Part shown: piece by piece, positions 1-5,283 of the stretch
Layout of the letters: the number at the start of each line of letters is the position of its first letter
Numbering within the stretch: the stretch's first letter is position 1
NCBI GenBank assembly: GCA_015523665.1
Contig: WAJX01000124.1
Coordinates: 1 to 6,601, forward strand
DNA from: Ferroglobus sp.
GTDB lineage: Archaea; Halobacteriota; Archaeoglobi; Archaeoglobales; Archaeoglobaceae
Reading direction: 5' to 3'
DNA length: 6,601 nucleotides
Program-made: the position numbers and the translations under genes
The notes under the pieces: generated by a model
Told to the model about the DNA's origin: nothing
What the model saw: the letters and a program-made list of their open reading frames with translations, nothing else
The model's database searches: none

Positions 1-690
1 GTTGCATGCTCATACACAGATGAGCATGGAAGGACATACTATGCTGGATACTATCCATACATGTATCTGAGCCAAGACTCAGCCATCTTCGCAGGGAGAG
101 AACCATTTGGCTTCCCGAAGAAGAAAGCACACATAAGAATAATTGAGCACGGCGGTGGATTTGATAGAGGTGAATTGCCTGAGGGTATCGGTGCTCACAA
201 ACCGAACAGATACTTCTCCGTATTCATGGAGAGGAGAGGATATCTAATACACACCGCTACCGGATATTATGACAATGCAAAGGTTCCAATGCCCGTCTTC
301 TATGGAGATCCGAAATGGGGAAGATTCAACATGAAACTAACAACCTCACCAGATGTGAAGAAGACTGAATGGGCACTCACATATCTACCATCTCAGATTG
401 AAGGTGAGCACAGATTCCAGTTGAGAAGAAATACAGTTCAGACAGCATCACCGGATGCGATTGAAACATTCTTCTTGCAAGCAACACCATTTGACAACAT
501 GGGAGAATACTTAGAGGGAGAGTTACTTGGATTGATATCATTCAACTTCGACTTAATAATCCCACCAGCTGAAACAGTATGGACAAAGACCGTTGAGAGA
601 ACTGATGAGGATATACAAAAGCACATCGCTTACAGCAAGCCATACGAGTACACTCTCAGACACGACTTCCCAATTCCAAGATATCCATAG
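1..690 (+). CDS. Acetoacetate decarboxylase family protein, 5'-truncated by the window edge
   Basis: The frame is open from base 1 to the TAG at 688-690, giving 229 residues; the first Met (base 61) lies inside the conserved domain, so the true start is upstream. Family members use a Schiff-base lysine to decarboxylate acetoacetate to acetone and CO2. Seen here: a Y-x-Y-L...A-x-x-A-G-R-E stretch followed by FPKKK. Aligned by eye to the Clostridium acetobutylicum enzyme, Lys40 and Lys41 of this fragment (bases 118-123) match its Lys115 and Lys116. An acidic YTDE motif near residues 5-8 may match the region of its Glu76. Later matches are N-M-K-L..P and a C-terminal F-D-L-I-I-P-P-A-E. About 35 residues extend beyond the clostridial C-terminus, ending PRYP. 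Codon use differs from the next gene: Phe is 12 TTC to 3 TTT. Many superfamily members are not decarboxylases (some are aldolase/dehydratases), so the family is secure but the reaction is only probable. Confidence 0.85.
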   Translation, partial: VACSYTDEHGRTYYAGYYPYMYLSQDSAIFAGREPFGFPKKKAHIRIIEHGGGFDRGELPEGIGAHKPNRYFSVFMERRGYLIHTATGYYDNAKVPMPVFYGDPKWGRFNMKLTTSPDVKKTEWALTYLPSQIEGEHRFQLRRNTVQTASPDAIETFFLQATPFDNMGEYLEGELLGLISFNFDLIIPPAETVWTKTVERTDEDIQKHIAYSKPYEYTLRHDFPIPRYP

Positions 691-730
691 TTTTATAAAT
701 TTTTTATTTTATATATATTTTTATTTATTT
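691..730 (+). terminator. Oligo-T transcription terminator after the decarboxylase-family gene
   Basis: Immediately after the TAG stop the coding strand is almost pure T and A, with runs of four to six T (691-694, 700-705, 707-710, 716-722, 727-731). Archaeal RNA polymerase terminates intrinsically at oligo-U tracts without needing a hairpin, and I see no GC-rich stem. The position directly after the stop fits, but the whole spacer is AT-rich, so the exact end point cannot be read from the sequence. Confidence 0.5.
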
Positions 731-850
731 TGATTAGAATTGTATTAATTTATCTGTTTTATTAATACTTTATATTAAAAAATATATATATATTATTATA
801 ACCGCAATCTTTATCTTTATTATTTTTAAACATTATTTATTATTAAAGAA
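731..850. other. AT-rich intergenic spacer upstream of the alcohol dehydrogenase
   Basis: This is the rest of the 174-bp gap between the two + strand genes. It has almost no G or C apart from a short island near 801-809. I see no ORF, tRNA-like fold or inverted repeat beyond simple TA alternation. It probably only carries the promoter of the downstream gene, which suggests the dehydrogenase is transcribed separately from the decarboxylase-family gene. Confidence 0.6.
777..797 (+). promoter_or_regulatory. Candidate TATA/BRE region of the alcohol dehydrogenase
   Basis: An A-run (777-782) followed by alternating TATATATATATT resembles an archaeal BRE plus TATA box. A start site about 25 bp downstream would leave a leader of roughly 50 nt before the ATG at 865. 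A second T/A-rich stretch (TTTTTAAA near 823-830) lies too close to the Shine-Dalgarno to give a normal leader. The background is so AT-rich that the assignment is tentative. Confidence 0.35.
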
Positions 851-858
851 GAGGGGAG
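851..858 (+). promoter_or_regulatory. Shine-Dalgarno site of the alcohol dehydrogenase
   Basis: GAGGGGAG ends 6 nt before the ATG at 865. It is the only purine-rich anti-16S match in the leader and fixes this ATG as the start. Confidence 0.75.
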
Positions 859-864
859 TCTGAT

Positions 865-1917
865 ATGAAGGCATTTGTTATGAAAAGGATTGGTGAGGTT
901 GGATGGGCTGAGAAACCTATACCAGAACCTGGACCGAATGATGCAATCATTAAGCCTACGGTAGCTACTGTCTGTACATCTGATATTCATACTGTTGAAG
1001 GAGCGATTGGAGAGAGAACAAATCTCACTCTTGGACATGAAGTTGTTGGGATAGTCCATAAAGTAGGTAGTGAAGTGAAGAGTGTAAAAGAAGGGGATAG
1101 AGTTGCTGTTAATGCTATAACGCCTTGCTATAAATGTGAAAATTGTTTAAGGGGTTATCCATCACAATGCCAACAGATGCTTGGAGGTTGGAAGTTTGCT
1201 AATGTTAAGGATGGAGTTTTTGCAGAATATATTCATGTAAACGATGCTGAAGCAAATTTAGCGTTAATTCCAGATTCTGTTCCTGATGAGGCTGCTGTTT
1301 ATACAACTGATATGATGTCTACAGGATTCATGGGAGCAGAGAATGCAAATATTCCTTTGGGAGGAACTGTTGCAATCTTTGGTCAAGGACCAGTTGGACT
1401 TATGGCTACTGTAGGGGCAAGATTACTTGGCGCTGGACTTATTATTACAGTTGAAACTGTCCCAAAAAGAAAAGAGCTTTCTAAACACTTTGGAGCTGAT
1501 ATAGTTATAGACTTTAATGAAGTTGATCCAATAGAGGAGATTCTCGAAATAACTGATGGAGTTGGAGTCGACTCTGCCATAGAATGTATAGGCAAACAAG
1601 AGACTTTTGAAGCTTGTATAAAAGTAACTAGACCAGGAGGAACAATATCTAATGTTGGATATTATGGAAAGGGGGATTATATAATGATACCTAGGCTCGA
1701 ATGGGGAGTAGGAATGGGAGAGAAGACCATTAAAACTGGACTTTGTTGGGGTGGGAAAGAACGCATGAAAAGGTTACTGAGATTAATTGAAAATGGGAGA
1801 GTGGATCCCACACCATTAACGACTCATAAGTTCAAATTTGATGAGATAGAAAAAGCGTTTCATTTAATGAAAACAAAGGAAGATGGAGTTATAAAACCAC
1901 TTATAATTTATGATTAA
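865..1917 (+). CDS. Zinc-dependent secondary-alcohol (isopropanol-type) dehydrogenase
   Basis: This 350-residue medium-chain dehydrogenase likely interconverts a secondary alcohol such as 2-propanol with its ketone in the cytoplasm. From memory it aligns nearly end to end with the Thermoanaerobacter brockii enzyme: shared stretches include CTSDIHTVEGAIGER-like, GWKFANVKDGVF, DMMSTGF, PRLEWG, and G-L-C-x-G-G near the C-terminus. Catalytic-zinc ligands are intact: Cys37, His58-Glu59 in GHE, and Asp149 (T. brockii Cys37, His59, Glu60, Asp150). A complete structural-zinc lobe is present, Cys88/91/94/102, which the T. brockii enzyme lacks. The Rossmann motif GQGPVG is at 173-178. Glu197 replaces the Gly198 that starts the NADP-phosphate-binding Gly-Ser-Arg, so NAD(H) preference is inferred. 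The start follows a strong Shine-Dalgarno. The gene converges on the thioesterase with 14 bp between stops. Substrate is inferred; other zinc dehydrogenases (butanediol, threonine) fit less well. Confidence 0.88.
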   Translation: MKAFVMKRIGEVGWAEKPIPEPGPNDAIIKPTVATVCTSDIHTVEGAIGERTNLTLGHEVVGIVHKVGSEVKSVKEGDRVAVNAITPCYKCENCLRGYPSQCQQMLGGWKFANVKDGVFAEYIHVNDAEANLALIPDSVPDEAAVYTTDMMSTGFMGAENANIPLGGTVAIFGQGPVGLMATVGARLLGAGLIITVETVPKRKELSKHFGADIVIDFNEVDPIEEILEITDGVGVDSAIECIGKQETFEACIKVTRPGGTISNVGYYGKGDYIMIPRLEWGVGMGEKTIKTGLCWGGKERMKRLLRLIENGRVDPTPLTTHKFKFDEIEKAFHLMKTKEDGVIKPLIIYD

Positions 1918-1931
1918 AATTTTTGAGCTCT

Positions 1932-2384
1932 TTAGTCTTCAAATATTTTTATCTCACTCTTTTTATCTTCCTGTTTTGTAGTTTTTAAGATTTGTTCCAC
2001 GAATTCTTTATCGAGAGGAACAGAAACACCCTTTTCTAAGTTAGCTGCAACTACAACAACATAACCTCTTGCGGATAGTTTATCAGTTGTTATATTGTAT
2101 ACCTCAAAACCATACTTTATACTTTTCTCCTTAACTTCCTCAACCCATATTCTCACTTCAAAAACATCGTTAAACCTTAGTGGAGAGAAGTACTTACAAT
2201 GTGCTTCAACTCTCGGGAGAGTGTATCCATATTTCTTCATAAGAGATATAAAATCTAAGTTTCTACCTATGCTGTTATACAATTCCTCCTCAGCTCTTTC
2301 AAAGTATCTAAAATAGTTTGAGAAGTGAACAATTCCAGCAGAGTCCGTTTCAACAAAACTAACTCTGAATTTAACCTTGAACAT
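1932..2384 (-). CDS. Hotdog-fold acyl-CoA thioesterase (4HBT/YbgC family)
   Basis: At 150 residues it has the usual length of single-domain hotdog thioesterases, which hydrolyse acyl-CoA to free acid and CoA. The N-terminal signature is clear: F-R-V-x-F-x-E-T-D-S-A-G-I-V-H-F-S-N-Y-F at residues 6-25, then Y-F-E-R-A-E-E-E. Asp14 sits at the catalytic position of the 4-hydroxybenzoyl-CoA thioesterase family (Asp17 of the Pseudomonas enzyme). A basic, lysine-rich tail ends the protein. The ATG at 2384 is the only sensible start: an in-frame TAG lies five codons upstream. No GGAG or GGTG precedes it, so translation may depend on coupling to upstream reading (see the 19-codon ORF at 2371-2430). 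It is the last gene of the - strand operon, 45 bp after cofH. Substrate unknown: aromatic, short-chain or acetoacetyl-CoA are all possible. Confidence 0.83.
   Translation of the reverse strand: MFKVKFRVSFVETDSAGIVHFSNYFRYFERAEEELYNSIGRNLDFISLMKKYGYTLPRVEAHCKYFSPLRFNDVFEVRIWVEEVKEKSIKYGFEVYNITTDKLSARGYVVVVAANLEKGVSVPLDKEFVEQILKTTKQEDKKSEIKIFED
1945..1987 (+). terminator. Possible oligo-T terminator of the alcohol dehydrogenase inside the convergent gene
   Basis: Since only 14 bp separate the two convergent stop codons, termination of the dehydrogenase transcript probably falls within the 3' end of the opposite gene. That segment has four T-runs on the + strand (about 1946-1950, 1960-1964, 1974-1977, 1982-1986). 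They also encode the lysine-rich C-terminus of the thioesterase on the other strand, so they may simply be coding sequence. Confidence 0.3.
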
Positions 2385-2430
2385 GCTCTTGCTTATTTTC
2401 TATCATCTCAATTATTTCACACATTCCCAT
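2371..2430 (-). CDS. Possible 19-codon coupling ORF between cofH and the thioesterase
   Basis: The ATG at 2430 shares its A with the cofH stop (TGATG). The frame then reads MGMCEIIEMIENKQEHVQG and stops at 2371, 14 nt beyond the thioesterase ATG at 2384. It therefore bridges the whole 45-bp gap and overlaps the next gene in another frame. I recognise no domain. The layout suggests ribosomes finishing cofH could reinitiate here and hand over to the thioesterase, which has no visible Shine-Dalgarno of its own. At this length it could equally be chance. Confidence 0.3.
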   Translation of the reverse strand: MGMCEIIEMIENKQEHVQG

Positions 2431-3446
2431 CACTCTAAAATATGGTAGAGAGTATCTCGTTCTTTTGGAATTCTTCCAGCAGTTTTTATAAGCATTCTTA
2501 GCTCTTCAACACTAATGAATTCTCCACTTGTAGCACCAGCAGCTTTTGATATATTCTCTTCCATTAAAGTTCCACCTAAGTCATTTGCACCTACATATAA
2601 CGCTGCTTGAGCAAGTTTATGTCCGAGTTTAACCCATGAAGCTTGAATGTTTATTATCTCTGGATATAGTAGGATTCTCGCTATTGCTATCACTAATAAA
2701 TCATCAAAACCTGAAGAGCCTTTGGAGTATTTCCCTAGCTCATTATTCTTCCACATGAATGGTAATGGTATGAACTCTGTGAACCCCCCAGTTTCTTCTT
2801 GTATCTTTTTTATTGTTAAGATATGTTCTATCCTCTCATCCCATGAATCTACATGTCCATACATCATAGTTGCTGTTGTTGGAATACCGATTTTATGAGC
2901 TTTTTTAATAATTTCAATCCATTTTTCACTACTAATCTTGTTTGGACAGATAAATCTCCTAATCTCATCATTTAGTATTTCTGCTGCAGTCCCTGGCATT
3001 GAGTCAAGACCAGCTTTTTTCAACTCGTAAAGAACATCATCTATCTCCAATTTACTATTTCTTGCTGCATGAAAAACTTCCATCGGAGAGAACGCATGGA
3101 TATGTATCTTCTTTGAAACTTCTCTAACTGTGTCGAGAATTGATATGTAAAAATCTAAATCAGCGTCTGGTAGTAATCCACCTTGGATACAAACCTCTGT
3201 GCAGCCATAATCTACTGCTTCGATAACTTTCTCCCTTATTTCATTAAGAGCAAGCTTATACTTCTTTTTATTCCTAAAAGAACAGAATTTACAATCATTT
3301 ATACATATATCCGTGAAGTTTATGTTTCTATTTACAACATATGTTACAATATCTCCTACGCTCTTTCTCCTAATCTCATCTGCAATTCTAAATGTTTCAT
3401 ATGGTCTCTCTACAAGCTCCTTATATCGCAATACATCCGTTCTCAT
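2430..3446 (-). CDS. cofH: FO synthase subunit 2: 5-amino-6-(D-ribitylamino)uracil-tyrosine 4-hydroxyphenyl transferase (CofH)
   Basis: CofH is a radical SAM enzyme that joins a tyrosine-derived 4-hydroxybenzyl group to 5-amino-6-ribitylaminouracil. Its partner CofG then forms FO, the deazaflavin core of coenzyme F420. The 338 residues show the radical SAM cluster motif CX3CX2C (Cys48, Cys52, Cys55, in FTDICINDCKFCSF). Also present are IQGG at 87-90 followed by LPDADLDFY, then HAFSPMEV, LDSMPGTAAEIL, TTATMMYGH, EFIPLPF, QASWVKLG, ANDLGGTLMEENIS and a final PKERDTLY. These fit CofH better than the related menaquinone enzymes MqnC/MqnE. The N-terminus is roughly 20 residues shorter than many CofH proteins; no ATG, GTG or TTG lies in frame in the preceding 20 codons, and the start overlaps the livM stop as ATGA, with GGAGAGAG upstream. 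No cofG is in the window. Its place in a transporter operon is unusual. Confidence 0.93.
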   Translation of the reverse strand: MRTDVLRYKELVERPYETFRIADEIRRKSVGDIVTYVVNRNINFTDICINDCKFCSFRNKKKYKLALNEIREKVIEAVDYGCTEVCIQGGLLPDADLDFYISILDTVREVSKKIHIHAFSPMEVFHAARNSKLEIDDVLYELKKAGLDSMPGTAAEILNDEIRRFICPNKISSEKWIEIIKKAHKIGIPTTATMMYGHVDSWDERIEHILTIKKIQEETGGFTEFIPLPFMWKNNELGKYSKGSSGFDDLLVIAIARILLYPEIINIQASWVKLGHKLAQAALYVGANDLGGTLMEENISKAAGATSGEFISVEELRMLIKTAGRIPKERDTLYHILE

Positions 3447-4402
3447 CTTGAAACTCTCTCCAAAGTTAAGTTGTATAGGTGATCTGCAAGATTGTATAAT
3501 CCACCTTTAAATTTTACCATTACCGCTATAAGGAGAATACCTAATATTATTGGATGGTTTCTGGTTATACTGCTTATCACATCGAAAACGTAAGTTAAGA
3601 TTCCAGTTCCTATAACTGGCCCAATGAGAGTTCCAGCACCACCAAATAAAGTCCATACTATAACTCTGAGAGATATATCTAAGGACATCAACTCAGCATT
3701 CGCATATCCAAATGATAGGGAGTATATTGCTCCAGCTAAACTTGCAAAGAGTCCAGACAATACAAACGACTTTAACTTTAGTAAAGAGACATCATAACCT
3801 AATGCTTTTGCTAGATCTTCGTTCTCTCTAATAGCTTTAAATGCAAGTCCTGTTGGTGAATTGGATATCTTGTATATGATTAAATAGGAAATTAAGAAGA
3901 TTATTAATACAAAGTAATATCTTACGTATTCATCGTATAGACTTAATTTGAAAGTTAGTATCTTTAATTCTGGTCTTTCGAAGTTTATTCCATCATCCCC
4001 CCCGGTAAGCCATACGAAATCTAAGCTTACTAGATATATTATCAACGAAAAGATAAAGGTGAGTATTAAAAAGAATACATCTCTCATTCGGATACAAACT
4101 GCTCCAATACCAACAGAAAAAAGAGTTCCAATTACAATCCCTATTAAGATAGCTACAAAAATGTTTACATGAAAATGTATCATTGACAATGCTGCTCCAT
4201 AAGCCCCAATACCAAAAAACATTGCATGTCCTAAACTTAGCAATCCGGTATAGCCGAAGAGTAGATCAAAGGCTATTGCAAAAATACCGAATATAAGGAT
4301 TTGTGTTAGCAGGTATCTTATGTATGGTGGAGCTATAATTCCTGCTATTCCAATAAGAATGATAGCAAGTATTCCCGCTATTTGTCTACGTTTCCATCTC
4401 AA
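3443..4402 (-). CDS. livM: Branched-chain amino acid-type ABC transporter permease (LivM)
   Basis: This 319-residue integral membrane protein is one of two permease subunits of a HAAT-family importer. It has about eight or nine hydrophobic segments, from residues 8-26 to 286-298. Family signatures are GYTGLLSLGHAMFFGIGAY (50-68), WLTGGDDGI (131-139), the cytoplasmic coupling loop around A-I-R-E-N-E-D-L-A-K-A-L-G (190-202), which contacts the ATPase, and FGGAGTLIGPVIG (253-265). The start is TTG at 4402, overlapping the livH TGA by 4 nt; GGTGA lies 6 nt upstream. The nearby ATG at 4397 is out of frame. The stop overlaps cofH by 4 nt. The cognate LivG and LivF ATPases are missing here and must lie elsewhere, possibly beyond the right edge. 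The transported substrate cannot be told from the permease. Confidence 0.93.
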   Translation of the reverse strand: MRWKRRQIAGILAIILIGIAGIIAPPYIRYLLTQILIFGIFAIAFDLLFGYTGLLSLGHAMFFGIGAYGAALSMIHFHVNIFVAILIGIVIGTLFSVGIGAVCIRMRDVFFLILTFIFSLIIYLVSLDFVWLTGGDDGINFERPELKILTFKLSLYDEYVRYYFVLIIFLISYLIIYKISNSPTGLAFKAIRENEDLAKALGYDVSLLKLKSFVLSGLFASLAGAIYSLSFGYANAELMSLDISLRVIVWTLFGGAGTLIGPVIGTGILTYVFDVISSITRNHPIILGILLIAVMVKFKGGLYNLADHLYNLTLERVSR

Positions 4403-5253
4403 TCTCCCTCACCCCACATCCCTGTGGGTTTTATTACTAATACGACACATAGTATCAATAGGGATACAACTCTAGCGATGATTGGTGATGCGAATACTGA
4501 GACTATTCCCTCAACCTCCCCAATGAGTATGGCTGCTAGAAAAGTACCCTTTACACTACCTAATCCTCCAACAATTGTTATTATAAATGATAAGATTAGA
4601 GCATCTATTCCCATAAGGAAAAATACTGTGACTATCGGTGCTGCAAGAACTCCGGCTAATGCAGCTAATGCAGCTCCTATACCGAAGGTTATCATGTAAA
4701 CATAGTTTACATCAACACCCATCATCATAGCAAGCTCTCTGTCAGCTTGGGACGCTCTAGCAAGCATGCCGAGATTTGTTTTATATAGAAAGATCCATAG
4801 TAAGATTAAAACTATTCCAGCAATTATTGTAACAACAAAACGGTAAACTGGATAAGTATATCCGAAGATTTGTATTAAATCTGGTATTGGTAATTTAACT
4901 CTTTGTGGAGCTCCACCAAAGATTATCAATGCGGATTGCTGTATTATTAGCATAAGTCCAAGGGTGACTATTAATGTTATGATCGGGTTATCTTCAATTG
5001 GACGTAAAATTCCTCTTTCTATTGCAATTCCGGCAAATCCAACTATTAAAGGAGCGACAAACAACGCTGCCCAAAAATTGAATTTTAATGAGAATAACCA
5101 CGCGATTAAAGCACCAAGTAGATAAAACTCGCCATGAGCAGCGTTGACAATTCTTAGCACACCAAATACTAATGTTAGACCTATAGCAATAAGAGCTGCA
5201 ATCATTCCCCAAACAAATCCATTAAGCATACCAACTACTAACTGCTCAAACAC
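4399..5253 (-). CDS. livH: Branched-chain amino acid-type ABC transporter permease (LivH)
   Basis: This 284-residue membrane protein is the partner permease of LivM. The family signature is clear: an A-I-G-L-T-L-V-F-G-V-L-R-I-V-N block running into AAHGEFYLLGA (about 23-48). The coupling loop RASQADRELAMMMGVD (166-181) is followed by GAALAALAGVLAAP, then FIITIVGGLGSVKGTF (223-238), and a short KPTGMWGE tail. About eight hydrophobic segments are visible. The start is GTG at 5253, with GGAGGT 6 nt upstream. It begins 30 bp after the solute-binding protein stop and its TGA overlaps the livM TTG start, so livH and livM are almost certainly translationally coupled. Length is typical for LivH. Confidence 0.93.
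   Translation of the reverse strand: MFEQLVVGMLNGFVWGMIAALIAIGLTLVFGVLRIVNAAHGEFYLLGALIAWLFSLKFNFWAALFVAPLIVGFAGIAIERGILRPIEDNPIITLIVTLGLMLIIQQSALIIFGGAPQRVKLPIPDLIQIFGYTYPVYRFVVTIIAGIVLILLWIFLYKTNLGMLARASQADRELAMMMGVDVNYVYMITFGIGAALAALAGVLAAPIVTVFFLMGIDALILSFIITIVGGLGSVKGTFLAAILIGEVEGIVSVFASPIIARVVSLLILCVVLVIKPTGMWGEGD
4409..4413 (-). promoter_or_regulatory. Shine-Dalgarno GGTGA that fixes the TTG start of livM
   Basis: Within the 3' end of livH the - strand reads GGGGTGAGGGAGA directly before TTG. GGTGA, a classical archaeal Shine-Dalgarno, is 6 nt from the TTG, supporting the non-ATG start over any internal Met (next in-frame Met is residue 61). Confidence 0.65.
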
Positions 5254-5259
5254 GAATTT

Positions 5260-5265
5260 ACCTCC
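5260..5265 (-). promoter_or_regulatory. Shine-Dalgarno GGAGGT that fixes the GTG start of livH
   Basis: On the - strand GGAGGT is followed by AAATTC and then GTG at 5253. The near-perfect site and 6-nt spacing support GTG as the start rather than the Met at residue 9. Confidence 0.8.
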
Positions 5266-5282
5266 ATAAAAAATAAAAAGTA
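5266..5282 (-). terminator. T-rich tract between the solute-binding protein and livH, possible partial terminator
   Basis: Reading the - strand, the TAA stop of the solute-binding protein is followed by TTACTTTTTATTTTTTAT and then the livH Shine-Dalgarno. Oligo-U tracts terminate archaeal transcription, so this could release part of the transcripts and leave more binding protein than permease. I infer this from composition alone. Confidence 0.35.
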
Positions 5283-5283
5283 A

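Noticed and set aside
438..626. Open frame on the - strand inside the decarboxylase-family gene, 62 codons
   Set aside because: It is antisense to a well-supported gene, shows no recognisable domain and has no convincing ribosome site. Similar antisense frames at 826-1059, 1383-1595, 2095-2316, 2647-2898, 3183-3510, 3948-4172 and 4382-4699, and the out-of-frame - strand frame at 4994-5212, were rejected for the same reason.
777..800. Alternating TA tract as a repeat or origin-like element
   Set aside because: It is a single short low-complexity stretch in an AT-rich spacer, with no second copy or flanking motif. A promoter explanation is enough.
2430..3446. Alternative identity of the radical SAM protein as MqnC/MqnE (futalosine pathway of menaquinone)
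   Set aside because: The motif set FTDICINDCKFCSF, LPDADLDFY, HAFSPMEV and ANDLGGTLMEENIS matches CofH better, and no other menaquinone gene is nearby.
3997..4003. Run of seven C (G on the coding strand) in livM as a possible frameshift or phase-variation site
   Set aside because: The reading frame is intact on both sides and the run encodes the conserved TGGDDG segment, so it is ordinary coding sequence.
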